A DNA stretch of 40,562 bases. It comes from a candidate division Zixibacteria bacterium 4484_95 (GTDB taxonomy: Bacteria; Zixibacteria; MSB-5A5; UBA10806; 4484-95). The notes beneath the pieces are model-generated. The model searched no databases. It saw only the letters and a list, made by a program, of their open reading frames with translations, and was not told where the DNA came from. Below, in pieces: positions 17,685-27,005 of the stretch. The position numbers were made by a program, and so were the translations under genes. The DNA lies in the NCBI GenBank assembly GCA_002085375.1, contig NATP01000001.1, positions 1-40,562 on the forward strand. Direction: 5' to 3'. Within the stretch, counting starts at the first letter, position 1; the number at the start of each line of letters is the position of its first letter.

Positions 17685-18979
17685 GGTTTTCCTTTCCTGA
17701 AATCAATTTGTTTACTTATATCGCCGTCATACGGGTATTGTAACGTATATTCGCCGTAACCTTTTTCATCTATAAACAAAAATCTCTGTCGGGGTTTGTA
17801 ATAATACCAGATTTCATAGGGTCTAACATCTATATCGAATGGATGACGTTCGATGTCATCAGGTTCACCGTAGATAATATGAATCCTGCCCATATCGGTT
17901 TTCCAGCCATCTTTCCCGGGAAGGCTGTAATATTTATTTGAATAAGCGATGCGTCGATAATATTCATCCCTCAATTCATTTTCCTGTGTGCCAGGGCTGG
18001 GATCGCGTGATTTCCAGAATTCGTTCCATAATTGAATTATTTTATCTTTACCCGCATTGCGAAGTTTATCCATTTCCTTTGAATTGGCGATGTATCTTAA
18101 CTGATCAATGGCTATATCAATATCATATTCCACCATTGCCAAGCCAGATAAAGCTATTTTGAAATTACCGCTTGTAGAAACAGTTTTACCCTTCTTAGAA
18201 GATTGATCTTTTATCACTAAATTATAATAACCTGGTTTGAGTTTCTCTAAGCTAAGCTTACCAACGAAACCGTTCAGCTTAGTTATTTTACTGCAAACAG
18301 TATCCGATACCACATAATTATTTTTGTTGTCTAAAACCTCGAAAATAAAATATGTGGTGTCCCCCACCTGCTTGTCGGAGTAATATTCATAATAATACTT
18401 AAGTTCGTTATTGCTATCGCCATAAATTCTGGAGCATGAAGGAATCACTTTCCAGGGACTTTTATCAAAGACATTAGGTTCACCGGCTTCGGATATTTCA
18501 CGGGCGAACTCTATTGATGAAAACATCGGTATTTTTGATTTATAATCAGGTAAAACCAGGTTAGTTTTTAAAGGCAATGATGTGCCAGCATTTGAATCGT
18601 TTAAGGTGATCTCTATTTTATATTTGCCCGGTTTTAAAAAAAACTTGAACGAGTTTATGAGAAAATCTTCGGGATTTGATGCTTTTTCAAAGGTTTCTTT
18701 GTATAAAAATCCTTCAGTTTCGCTTGCTGTAATCTGCTTTCTACCTTTTTTTATAACGGCGTTTACGCTGTAATTGGCGACATATTTACCATTCTTGCGG
18801 ATATGTAATAGTTTTGATGTGTAGATCTGATAATATACTTCCAACTTCACAAGGTCAGTACTATCGGAGGCGAACGAAGCGAAATCCACGTAAAAAGCCG
18901 AATTTTGTGTCCCCTGGAATGACCAGGTTGGAATGGATAAAACTAATATAGTTATTATGCTCATTATCCTGTTTAGCAA
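17681..18979 (-). CDS. GWxTD domain-containing secreted protein (first of a tandem pair)
   Basis: A 432-residue paralog of the next gene with the same plan: a signal peptide (IITILVLSIPTWSFQ), a beta-rich middle, then FWKSRDPSPGTQENELRDEYYRR, the motif DGWKTDMGRIHIIYGEPDD, and a final FLFIDEKGYGEYTL. A TTG start at 18979 is favoured because GGGAG lies six bases upstream; the in-frame ATG at 18964 has only AGGA too close to it. A 177-bp gap separates it from the ABC permease genes upstream on the same strand, so it may have its own promoter. Confidence 0.83.
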   Translation of the reverse strand: MLNRIMSIITILVLSIPTWSFQGTQNSAFYVDFASFASDSTDLVKLEVYYQIYTSKLLHIRKNGKYVANYSVNAVIKKGRKQITASETEGFLYKETFEKASNPEDFLINSFKFFLKPGKYKIEITLNDSNAGTSLPLKTNLVLPDYKSKIPMFSSIEFAREISEAGEPNVFDKSPWKVIPSCSRIYGDSNNELKYYYEYYSDKQVGDTTYFIFEVLDNKNNYVVSDTVCSKITKLNGFVGKLSLEKLKPGYYNLVIKDQSSKKGKTVSTSGNFKIALSGLAMVEYDIDIAIDQLRYIANSKEMDKLRNAGKDKIIQLWNEFWKSRDPSPGTQENELRDEYYRRIAYSNKYYSLPGKDGWKTDMGRIHIIYGEPDDIERHPFDIDVRPYEIWYYYKPRQRFLFIDEKGYGEYTLQYPYDGDISKQIDFRKGKP

Positions 18980-19156
18980 AATTATCTCCCTTTTATTTTT
19001 ATAACGTTACAATTATCCATTTGTTCTTTTTTATGATAATATTCGTGAGATTTCAATTGTTTCTTTTGGATTTTGCATTTTTTAGAGTTTTTTTTCAATT
19101 AATTATTTACAAGTATCAGTTATAGTTTCCACCGAAATATTTTTACGTCGTTTATT

Positions 19157-20398
19157 TTATTCATAACGCAGGCATTCTATGGGGTCAAGTCGTGAGGCGC
19201 GGGCGGCCGGATACATTCCAAAAATGAGAGCCACACCTACTGAAAAACTAAAACCTATTATAACCCAGAGTACTGGTACAACAGCGGGCAAAGGTGAAAT
19301 CAGGGCTATAAATTGAGACAATAGAATACCACAGATGATTCCCATAACACCTCCAAAACCGGATAATGTTATAGCCTCGATTAAAAACTGCCATAATATA
19401 TTTGAACGTTTGGCTCCGACAGCTTTACGTATGCCAATCTCCTTGGTGCGCTCGGTAACCGAGACAAGCATGATATTCATCACTCCAACGCCACCGACAA
19501 GAAGACCGATTGAAGAGATGACAATCATAACCAGCCACACGGCCTGGGTAAGAGAGGTCCATATCTCCATTAGGTTTTCTTGGGTGAAGATAGCGAAGTT
19601 GTTTTCATCATTATACTTGAGACCACGGCGGCGGCGCATGAGGTCGGTAATTTGGTCAATGGCTTCTTGTAGTAGTTCAGGACTTCTAGCCTTACAGGCA
19701 AGCCATAACTCAACCTCTTCAGGATGGATTTTTTTAAAAGTACCATAAGGGATAAGGATGAAATTATTTTCTCTACTGCCCATTATCGTTTCCCGTTTTT
19801 CCATGACACCGATAACTAAAAATTTGTCGTTATTCACAAGTATCTCCTTGTTAATCGGGTCAGTATGCGGGAAAAGAGCCTTGGCAACATCATCACCTAT
19901 AACACACACAAAAGAACGATATTTTACATCAGTGTCAGTGATAAACCGACCATTTTCTACAAAAAAATTATTGACTTTTTCGTAATCCGGCAGGGTTCCA
20001 AAAAATGAAGGGTATCTGGCTTTGTTTTCTTTGTATTTGGCGATGTTTCCTCCGCGTTGAGTAAAATAATTCTGTGGTGAAACAGCTTCAACAGCCGGAC
20101 AGAAACGCATTATGGCCTGAGCATCCTCAAAAGTTATCCCTGGTCGATTGCGCTCGGAAGAACTTCGCCGACCGGTTTGTATTCCCGGTTTATATTTTGA
20201 AACATATATAACATTAGAGCCAAGACTTTCGATCTGTTTTGACATGGAACTATTTAGCCCCTCAATTAGCGAAACCATACCGATGATAGCAGTTACTCCG
20301 ACCAGGACACCAAGAATGGTTAAAAAGGAGCGCAGCTTGTGAGCCCTTATCGTTCCCAGAGCCATTATCAGGCTTTCTTTTAGTTCCAGCAAATGCAT
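19157..20398 (-). CDS. MacB-like ABC transporter permease (second of pair)
   Basis: A 413-residue permease. There is one N-terminal helix (LRSFLTILGVLVGVTAIIGMVSLIEG), a large periplasmic MacB core domain, and three C-terminal FtsX-type helices containing the coupling segment VTERTKEIGIRKAVGAKR. It lacks a fused ATPase, so it must use the separate ATP-binding protein encoded two genes upstream. The paralogous permease at 20489-21706 has the same architecture, and together they probably form a heterodimeric mechanotransmitting complex with the MacA-like adaptor and TolC. The final residues DPIECLRYE match those of its paralog. Confidence 0.9.
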   Translation of the reverse strand: MHLLELKESLIMALGTIRAHKLRSFLTILGVLVGVTAIIGMVSLIEGLNSSMSKQIESLGSNVIYVSKYKPGIQTGRRSSSERNRPGITFEDAQAIMRFCPAVEAVSPQNYFTQRGGNIAKYKENKARYPSFFGTLPDYEKVNNFFVENGRFITDTDVKYRSFVCVIGDDVAKALFPHTDPINKEILVNNDKFLVIGVMEKRETIMGSRENNFILIPYGTFKKIHPEEVELWLACKARSPELLQEAIDQITDLMRRRRGLKYNDENNFAIFTQENLMEIWTSLTQAVWLVMIVISSIGLLVGGVGVMNIMLVSVTERTKEIGIRKAVGAKRSNILWQFLIEAITLSGFGGVMGIICGILLSQFIALISPLPAVVPVLWVIIGFSFSVGVALIFGMYPAARASRLDPIECLRYE

Positions 20399-20488
20399 TT
20401 TAATAATTTAGTTCAACTTCTGATAGAGTAAGAATTATTACAATACAAGTATTTTATTAGACCCCCTATCATTCATGGAAATATAAAC

Positions 20489-21706
20489 CTATTCATACCT
20501 CAAACACTCCACCGGGTCAAGTCTGGCGGCTCTCATGGCAGGGAATATGCCAAAGAACAACCCTACCGATGAGGCAATTCCCAACCCAGCTAAAATAGCC
20601 CATGTTTCTATGGTGGCGGGCAAGGGTGTTTGTGCCCCGACAAGTAAGGCTAAACCACACCCCAGACCAACACCGATGGTTCCTCCCAGAAGAGAGAGAG
20701 TTACTGACTCAACTAAAAACTGCCAGAGTATGTCACGCCGTTTGGCGCCGATGGCTTTTCTTATCCCGATTTCGTGTGTCCTTTCTGTTACCGATACCAG
20801 CATTATATTCATGATTACGATCCCCCCAACCACGAGTGATATACTTGAGATACCTATAAGCACAATCCAGGCACCATTTACAAAATTGTTATAAAGCTCC
20901 ATTAGGGAAGCAGCGGTATATATACCAAAACTATCAGGGTCTTTGTATTTATCGCCACGACGGTTGCGAAGGATAACCCGGACCTGGTCCTGAGCCTCCT
21001 CCATATCGGAAACAGATTTTGCCATTATGTATATTTCAACACTTCGACGCCTGCCGAAATATTTCTCAAATGTTCTGATGGGCAATACAATCCAATTATC
21101 CTGATTTTGCCCCAGAAAGGAACCTCTCTTTGTGCCAACACCAATAATACGCAGATAATAATTACCCACTTTTATATTTTTATTTATTGGATCTATTCCG
21201 GGGAAAAGGTTATCTGCAATCTCTGGACCTATAACGCAAACAGCTCGACGGTGTTTTTCATCGGAATTGGTAAAATTACGGCCGGTAGCAATATCAACAT
21301 CCGATATATCGATATAGTTGTGCGTAACACCCATAACATCGACATCTTCAAGGTATTGAGCACCATATTTAACATGTCTTCGGGTATATACCGAACCTCC
21401 CACATCATAACATAAAGAACAATAACGCCTGACCGCATTCATATCATCAAGGGTTAGTTTTTTACGTTTTCGAGCCTCCATCCAATCTTCATGGGAAGTT
21501 ATTATACCATATCGGTCAATGACGAATGTCGAGGAACCCATAGAGTTGATTTTGTTAGCTACATATTTGTTCATGCCGTTGATGACCGAGACCACGGTAA
21601 TGACTGTTGTTACACCTATTACGATGCCAATGAGGGTAAGTATGGCTCGTAATTTATTAGCATATATTGCTCGCAGAGCTATTATGATTCCTTCAAGTAA
21701 CCGCAT
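20489..21706 (-). CDS. MacB-like ABC transporter permease (first of pair)
   Basis: A 405-residue permease with the MacB arrangement: an N-terminal helix (LRAILTLIGIVIGVTTVITVV), a periplasmic domain, and three closing helices with VTERTHEIGIRKAIGAKRRD. ATG 21706 is chosen because the protein then begins MRLLEGI, as family members do, and follows the ATPase stop by 16 bp. A longer TTG start at 21760 would overlap the ATPase gene. Substrate cannot be told; MacB relatives export peptides, siderophores or lipoproteins. Confidence 0.9.
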   Translation of the reverse strand: MRLLEGIIIALRAIYANKLRAILTLIGIVIGVTTVITVVSVINGMNKYVANKINSMGSSTFVIDRYGIITSHEDWMEARKRKKLTLDDMNAVRRYCSLCYDVGGSVYTRRHVKYGAQYLEDVDVMGVTHNYIDISDVDIATGRNFTNSDEKHRRAVCVIGPEIADNLFPGIDPINKNIKVGNYYLRIIGVGTKRGSFLGQNQDNWIVLPIRTFEKYFGRRRSVEIYIMAKSVSDMEEAQDQVRVILRNRRGDKYKDPDSFGIYTAASLMELYNNFVNGAWIVLIGISSISLVVGGIVIMNIMLVSVTERTHEIGIRKAIGAKRRDILWQFLVESVTLSLLGGTIGVGLGCGLALLVGAQTPLPATIETWAILAGLGIASSVGLFFGIFPAMRAARLDPVECLRYE

Positions 21707-21722
21707 GATACTTACATGTGTT

Positions 21723-22415
21723 TTAATCGGATGGTTTGTTGATTGTTTCCTCTTTTTCAACCAAACCGTCGCGTATATATATTATTCGATCGGCATAAGA
21801 AGCAATGTCGTGTTCATGGGTGACGATGATTACTGTGTTGCCGGTTTTATGCAGTTGAGATAATAATTGCATGATTTCTTTTCCGGTTTTAGTATCGAGG
21901 TTACCTGTGGGCTCATCAGCCAGTATTAAAGAGGGGTTGTTCACAAGAGCCCGGGCAATTGCCACTCTCTGACGTTGGCCACCGGATAGTTCGTTTGGTT
22001 TGTGGTTCATCCTATCGGCCAAGTCAACCAACTCTAAAGCTCTTTTGGATTTTTTAATTCTATCGTTAGTATGGGTGCTGTTATAAATCAGTGGAAGTTC
22101 TACGTTACGTAGGGCGCTTACTCGTGGCAGAAGATTAAATGTTTGGAAAATAAAGCCGATTTCTTTATTCCGGATAAATGCCAGCTCATCATCGTTCATC
22201 GATGAAACCTTGCGGTTGCTTAAAAAGTATTCACCTTTTGTTGGGGTATCAAGGCAACCGATTAAGTTCATGAGCGTTGATTTTCCCGAGCCAGATGGTC
22301 CCATTATGGCAATGTATTCACCTTTTGCTATTTTCAGGCTTACTCCTCTTAAGGCAAGCACCTTTTCTGAGCCCATGTCGTATATTTTCCATATATCTCT
22401 GGTTTCAATTAACAC
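21723..22415 (-). CDS. MacB/LolD-type ABC transporter ATP-binding protein
   Basis: A 230-residue ATPase. It shows Walker [10 protein letters not shown], a Q-loop in [11 protein letters not shown], the signature [15 protein letters not shown], Walker B with D-loop [12 protein letters not shown], and the H-loop VTHEHD. All motifs are canonical. The GTG start at 22415 is fixed by a perfect AAGGAG five bases upstream. It drives the two permeases that follow in the same operon. Confidence 0.95.
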   Translation of the reverse strand: MLIETRDIWKIYDMGSEKVLALRGVSLKIAKGEYIAIMGPSGSGKSTLMNLIGCLDTPTKGEYFLSNRKVSSMNDDELAFIRNKEIGFIFQTFNLLPRVSALRNVELPLIYNSTHTNDRIKKSKRALELVDLADRMNHKPNELSGGQRQRVAIARALVNNPSLILADEPTGNLDTKTGKEIMQLLSQLHKTGNTVIIVTHEHDIASYADRIIYIRDGLVEKEETINKPSD

Positions 22416-22518
22416 AACTACTCCTTAACGAATTTCCCGGGTCAATGGTTTTTTTGAATATAGAATAGCTGCGAGCTTAACAATTATTTCCTCGATTCCG
22501 GGTAGTGCGTTTATTTTT

Positions 22519-23802
22519 TCACCTCTTTGCTGATGTTTTTGCTTTTGATTTTCCCTGTTTCTTGCCATCTTTAGCCTTAACCTTATCGCCATTTTTTAAA
22601 GTTCTAAGGGTTTTATATGAACCAGTTACGATTTTTTGACCTTCTTTTAAACCGGATTTGATCTCAATATATTGCTGATCGGAGATACCGGTTTTTACAG
22701 GTACAAATTTAACTGTTTTATCTTCAACTACAAACACTCCATCAATCTCTTTCTTCTCTTTATCATTATCTATGTCTTCGTCTTCCTTATTTTCTTTGGT
22801 TGTATCGGTATTTGAAGTGGTGGAGTCGATTGAGGTGTTTTGCTCCAAATCTAATTTGTCCTCGGTGGGGATACGCATTACAACTGCCTGAATCGGTATC
22901 TTGACTATGTCCTGCTGAATATTAGTTGTGATGTCTACCGAAGCGTTCATTCCTGGTTTTATGTCAGGGACTTTATCTATAAAAAGGATTGTGACCTCGA
23001 AATTGGTGACCTGGTCCTGGTTTGTCAATAAGGAGGTTTTGGCGGCATTGCCAATTTTGGTGACCTTGCCGTTAAAAGTTGTATCTGGAAAAGCGTCCAA
23101 AGATATTTTAACATCCTGGTCTAATGCAAGCTGGGCAATATCGGTTTCATCGACCTCGGCTTTAACCACAATTTCGGAAAGGTCAGAGATGACCATTATC
23201 ACGGTACCGGGGTTGTTCATTGTCCCAACTATAACATTTTCACCAACTTCAGAATTAAGCTGGGTGATTGTACCAGCCATTGGTGCCCGAATTGTGCATT
23301 TATCAAGCTGGTCTAATGCTCTATCGAGGTTAGCTTTATATTGTTTGAATACTGCCTTGGCCCTCTCGAGGTTTGTTCGGGCAAGATCATATTCTGCCTG
23401 TGAGATCAGGTTCTGGTCGTAAAGTTTTTGTTTACGCTGAAAATTGATATTAGCCTGTTCCTGGTCAACCTTAGCGGAAGCCAGCATCGCTCGCATCTGG
23501 GTAACCTCTGTAAGTTTTTGTGTCTTGTCTATCTCCACGAGAAGCTGGTTTTTTTCCACAACCTGTCCCTCAACTACCGGCATGTTAACAATCCTGCCCA
23601 TAACATCAGCAGAGATATTTACTTTAGTCTTCGCCTCCACTTTGCCGTTAGCGGTGACGATTGATATAATTTTCCCCTTCTTAACTGTTTCGATTGTTAC
23701 AGGAATCAGTTTCTCCTGGTTTTTAACTATGGCAAGTATTATGAATACAGCAAAGATTAAAACTCCAGTAATGATTAATATTAATTTTTTCTTTTTAGCC
23801 AT
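22519..23802 (-). CDS. MacA-like periplasmic adaptor (HlyD/RND membrane-fusion family)
   Basis: A 427-residue adaptor. After an N-terminal membrane anchor (LILIITGVLIFAVFIILAIV) come the first half-lipoyl (VTANGKVEAKTKVNISADVMG), an alpha-hairpin, the second half-lipoyl (IRAPMAGTITQLNSEVGENV), and the beta-barrel. A low-complexity insert rich in Asp, Glu, Thr and Lys (about residues 312-350) interrupts the last domain before DGVFVVEDKTVKFVPV. The C-terminus is Lys-rich. It links the inner-membrane ABC permeases to TolC. Start and GGGAG site are clear. Confidence 0.92.
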   Translation of the reverse strand: MAKKKKLILIITGVLIFAVFIILAIVKNQEKLIPVTIETVKKGKIISIVTANGKVEAKTKVNISADVMGRIVNMPVVEGQVVEKNQLLVEIDKTQKLTEVTQMRAMLASAKVDQEQANINFQRKQKLYDQNLISQAEYDLARTNLERAKAVFKQYKANLDRALDQLDKCTIRAPMAGTITQLNSEVGENVIVGTMNNPGTVIMVISDLSEIVVKAEVDETDIAQLALDQDVKISLDAFPDTTFNGKVTKIGNAAKTSLLTNQDQVTNFEVTILFIDKVPDIKPGMNASVDITTNIQQDIVKIPIQAVVMRIPTEDKLDLEQNTSIDSTTSNTDTTKENKEDEDIDNDKEKKEIDGVFVVEDKTVKFVPVKTGISDQQYIEIKSGLKEGQKIVTGSYKTLRTLKNGDKVKAKDGKKQGKSKAKTSAKR

Positions 23803-23814
23803 AGTAACTCCCTT

Positions 23815-25116
23815 TTATCTGCCCATCGCTTTTTCAAGACGGGATACAGCGAGATTATAATCAAACATTGCCTGCACCTGATTGGTTTGAGCTTGCTTGA
23901 ATGAAACCTCAGCATCCAGTACCTCAATTATGGTTGCCGCTCCAAGGTTATATTTTTCTTTTACGATATTTAGATCCTCCAGGGCAGCTTCCACCGATTC
24001 CTTATTTAGTTTCAATTTTTCAAGGTTCTGTTGAACGTTAAGGTACGCCTGTTTAACCTCTAAAGCGACTGCGTTTTTTGAATATTTAAGGTTTTCCTCT
24101 TGTGTTTTTGCGTATTTTTTCCTGCTCACTAAGTACGAAAGATCGTTAAAATTGTTAAAGATATTGTATGAGAGTGTAATACCGAAATAATAGCTTGCAT
24201 CATTCTTTTCAAAATTAAGAAGCTGGTTGGTTTCATCAACTGCAGTAGAATGAGACAGGTAAAATCTTAATGTGGGTAAAAAATTCGCCTTTGCCATCCA
24301 CGATTCTGCTTTGGCCATCTCCAAGTCATAGATTGCCTTACGGTAAGATGGGTTATTGGTTAAGGCTTCGTTAAGAGCTTGATTGTAGCTTATGTTGAAA
24401 GATCTCTGTGGTAAATCCTCAACCACTTCTATCTCCTCGGTTATATCGATCCCCATATTGAAATTCAGGTTGGCTTTACTTATGCTATAGTTATTTTCAG
24501 CTGTAATCAAGTCGAGCTGGGCGTTACTGCGTAGAACCTTGGCTTTAAGTACATCGGAAAGCGAAACCGAGCCAAGTTCATATTTGCTCTGAGCAACTTT
24601 TAATTGTTCCAGGCTGCGTTTTACAGCGTCTTTATACACATCAACCAGCATCTTTGCTTTTATCAAATTAAAATAAGATTCTTTTATGGTCTGGATCATT
24701 TCATTTTGGGTGCTAATGTAGTTATAGAAGTATGAATATTTTTGAGCGTGTTTTTGCTTGATATTTGCATAAGTTGCCAGACCTAGCCCCGTAAACGACT
24801 GAATAAATGAAAGATTTCCGCCATATTCAACACTTGTACCAGCCCCAGGAATGTAAACCCCTTTGATGCGCCGGTAATATGGTGACCAGCTTTCAGAGCG
24901 GTCGGTGGATATTGATATCGATGGCAGAAGCTGGCCATAAGACGAGTAAACATCCCAGCGTGCCGCATCGTAACTGTTCTTAGCCGAGATAACCCCGAAA
25001 TTATTTTTCAAAGCTATTTCAATGCATTTTTCAAGTGTGTAAGGTTCTGATTGGGCGTTGACGGAAAATGCTATCGTCGATAAAACCACAATACAAAAAC
25101 GGAGTTTCCAGCTCAT
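23815..25116 (-). CDS. TolC-family outer-membrane efflux protein
   Basis: A 433-residue protein with a signal peptide (LRFCIVVLSTIAFSVNAQ). It starts the mature part with the family opening YTLEKCIEIALKNN. Two repeats of the TolC hairpin are visible, each with the coiled-coil motif (KLEL/ KYELGSVSLSDVLKAK and KYNLGAATIIEVLDAEVSFKQAQ). It supplies the outer-membrane channel of the tripartite exporter. A GGAGAG ribosome site precedes ATG 25116, and only 12 bp separate its stop from the adaptor gene. Confidence 0.93.
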   Translation of the reverse strand: MSWKLRFCIVVLSTIAFSVNAQSEPYTLEKCIEIALKNNFGVISAKNSYDAARWDVYSSYGQLLPSISISTDRSESWSPYYRRIKGVYIPGAGTSVEYGGNLSFIQSFTGLGLATYANIKQKHAQKYSYFYNYISTQNEMIQTIKESYFNLIKAKMLVDVYKDAVKRSLEQLKVAQSKYELGSVSLSDVLKAKVLRSNAQLDLITAENNYSISKANLNFNMGIDITEEIEVVEDLPQRSFNISYNQALNEALTNNPSYRKAIYDLEMAKAESWMAKANFLPTLRFYLSHSTAVDETNQLLNFEKNDASYYFGITLSYNIFNNFNDLSYLVSRKKYAKTQEENLKYSKNAVALEVKQAYLNVQQNLEKLKLNKESVEAALEDLNIVKEKYNLGAATIIEVLDAEVSFKQAQTNQVQAMFDYNLAVSRLEKAMGR

Positions 25117-25132
25117 AAATCTCTCCTTTTAT

Positions 25133-25876
25133 TTACATCCCAAAACGACTGAAAAAGCCTGAAAAAGCTGTGCTTATCGCTATCCAGATACACCACAATA
25201 GACCAATCGTAATGTATGCTTTTGTCAAACTGAACCTGTAAATTACGGCAAAACCTGTTGCGAAAACAGCCAGGAACCAGATTGTGAAGATGTTGAAATT
25301 TGCTAAAAATGCATAGATGGTGGTGTCGATTGAATCGTCGGGTAACAATAGTGCTGGCGATAGTGAAATACTCATCGAATTTTTAATCATGGCCAGCGGG
25401 AATGTAATTATAACAGATAATGCAAGAATAAATGTTGACCAGGCAAAGACAGAAAGCACTTTTTTATAAGAGGCATCACCACCGAGAATGACTGTACCTA
25501 TAAAATAAAATATGAAAACCAAGAGGAAATAGAAAACTAAGGGAATGAATATTATCTGTGATATTAAAGTTATAACCCGCTGGGTATTAACATTTTCGGT
25601 AAGTTGTTGTTCGATAGCCTGCAACTGTTCGGTGGATATATTAGGATTGTTTCTAATCATCTCCAACTGTTTATCTATTAGCATAGGAAACAACAACTGA
25701 GTTGATAAAATCGTTATACAGACCATGATTATTACGGGCACAAGCCATGATGGTTGTCTGTCCAAAGACTCGAATGTCTTGCGCGGGTTGGTAAAAATGT
25801 TTATTAATCTATCCCAGAAACCAAGTTCAAGACCTGTTGTTTCGATAGTAGCTTGATTTTGGTCGTTGCTCTCCAT
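25133..25876 (-). CDS. YIP1-family membrane protein
   Basis: A 247-residue protein. A short cytoplasmic N-terminus holds the family signature FWDRLINIFTNPRKTFESL, followed by about five hydrophobic helices. The ATG at 25876 is favoured by GGAG five bases upstream. YIP1-domain proteins have no settled function in bacteria. It opens the exporter operon, 16 bp ahead of the tolC-like gene, which hints at a role in envelope assembly or regulation of the exporter. Confidence 0.82.
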   Translation of the reverse strand: MESNDQNQATIETTGLELGFWDRLINIFTNPRKTFESLDRQPSWLVPVIIMVCITILSTQLLFPMLIDKQLEMIRNNPNISTEQLQAIEQQLTENVNTQRVITLISQIIFIPLVFYFLLVFIFYFIGTVILGGDASYKKVLSVFAWSTFILALSVIITFPLAMIKNSMSISLSPALLLPDDSIDTTIYAFLANFNIFTIWFLAVFATGFAVIYRFSLTKAYITIGLLWCIWIAISTAFSGFFSRFGM

Positions 25877-26273
25877 CACCACTCCTTTCCTGTTTGGTAG
25901 TTTCTATAACGAAAACCTTGCAAAAAAGTTTCAATACTTTACGTTTCTCAAATTAATATACATTATAAGAATAAAAATATTCAAATATTTTTAAAATATT
26001 AAGAATATTATAATCTTAAATAATTTGAGCTTGCGTTTATGGATCAAATCCGATAAACAGTTTAGGAATTTAGCCCCAGATATAACCTGGGCATGCCTAT
26101 AAAAAACCTGAGCTGAAGTTTTATGACCGTAAATTATAACCGAAAGAGGTTTGTTATCTTGCGGTCTGTTTACACAGAGAGATTGTTCTGCTATTCACTC
26201 AGATTTTTGGCAATGACCGGTAAAGTTAACCTATGTTATACAATCCATCCCAATTGGAATTAGCAATTATTTA
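25877..26273. other. Intergenic region between the TonB and exporter operons
   Basis: About 400 bp, very AT-rich at 25950-26030. It should hold the minus-strand promoter for the exporter operon: TATAAT occurs on that strand at 26012-26007 and 25967-25962, but neither has a good -35 box. An imperfect hairpin GCCC(C)AG...CTGGGC (26072-26091) has no T-tract. No gene is supported. Confidence 0.45.
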
Positions 26274-27005
26274 TTATTTTAACTTGAATTCGATTTTGTA
26301 GGCAACCCAGACAGCTACTGGTTGGCCATTGGATATGGCTGGTTTCCAGAGTGTCTTTTTGGCAGCTTCGATTGCTGCTTCCTCAAAACCGGCTTTTGCT
26401 CCAGAATCTTTTACGATAATGACATCCCGAACCTTGCCCTCTTTATCGACGAGAGCTTTAACCCAAACAACGCCCTCGATACTTGCACGTCGAGCCATTT
26501 CCGGGTAAACGGGCTGAACAACTTCAATTTGTTGGGGAGGTTCTTCATAAGCCACGAATTCATCCGGTGTAGGTAGAAGTTCATCGAGGTCTTCGATTAT
26601 GATTTCTTTATCGCCCACTTCATCAATATCGGTGATTGGTGGTGGTGCGGCCATTGATGCGAGTTCGTCCATGGTGGCGTATTCAACATCCTCTGGTGCC
26701 TCCTCATCGGGTACGGGAGTGGGAACTCCGACCGATGGCAGGGCTCTTTCTGGAGCAACAACCCTTACCGGGATATCTTTAGCGGATAGAGTAGGTGGCG
26801 TACCGAGTTCTGCTGCTGTTTTTAAAACTATGGTTCCAGCAGTCTCAGGTGGTTTTGCTGATAGTTTACTGACAAAAACAATACTGCCGATTACAATAAG
26901 ATGAAAAGCACAGGCTACTAATATGCCAATCGCCATGTTTTTTCGATAGACCCGTTTGAGCTCAAAGTTGCCATAACCGGCCAGAATGGAAGGTACTTTA
27001 TTCAT
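26274..27005 (-). CDS. tonB: TonB-family energy-transducing protein
   Basis: A 243-residue protein. One N-terminal helix (MAIGILVACAFHLIVIGSIVFV) contains the conserved His that TonB proteins use to contact ExbB. A Pro/Glu/Asp-rich periplasmic spacer follows, and then a TonB C-terminal domain: YPEMARRASIEGVVWVKALVD, GFEEAAIEAAKKTLWKPA, and final VAYKIEFKLK. ATG 27005 overlaps the upstream ExbD gene by eight bases, with GGGGA at good distance. It energises outer-membrane receptors, none of which is encoded here. Confidence 0.93.
   Translation of the reverse strand: MNKVPSILAGYGNFELKRVYRKNMAIGILVACAFHLIVIGSIVFVSKLSAKPPETAGTIVLKTAAELGTPPTLSAKDIPVRVVAPERALPSVGVPTPVPDEEAPEDVEYATMDELASMAAPPPITDIDEVGDKEIIIEDLDELLPTPDEFVAYEEPPQQIEVVQPVYPEMARRASIEGVVWVKALVDKEGKVRDVIIVKDSGAKAGFEEAAIEAAKKTLWKPAISNGQPVAVWVAYKIEFKLK

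Noticed and set aside
19335-19748. Long open frame on the plus strand inside the MacB-like permease gene
   Set aside because: It mirrors the coding strand of a clear permease and encodes no recognisable protein.
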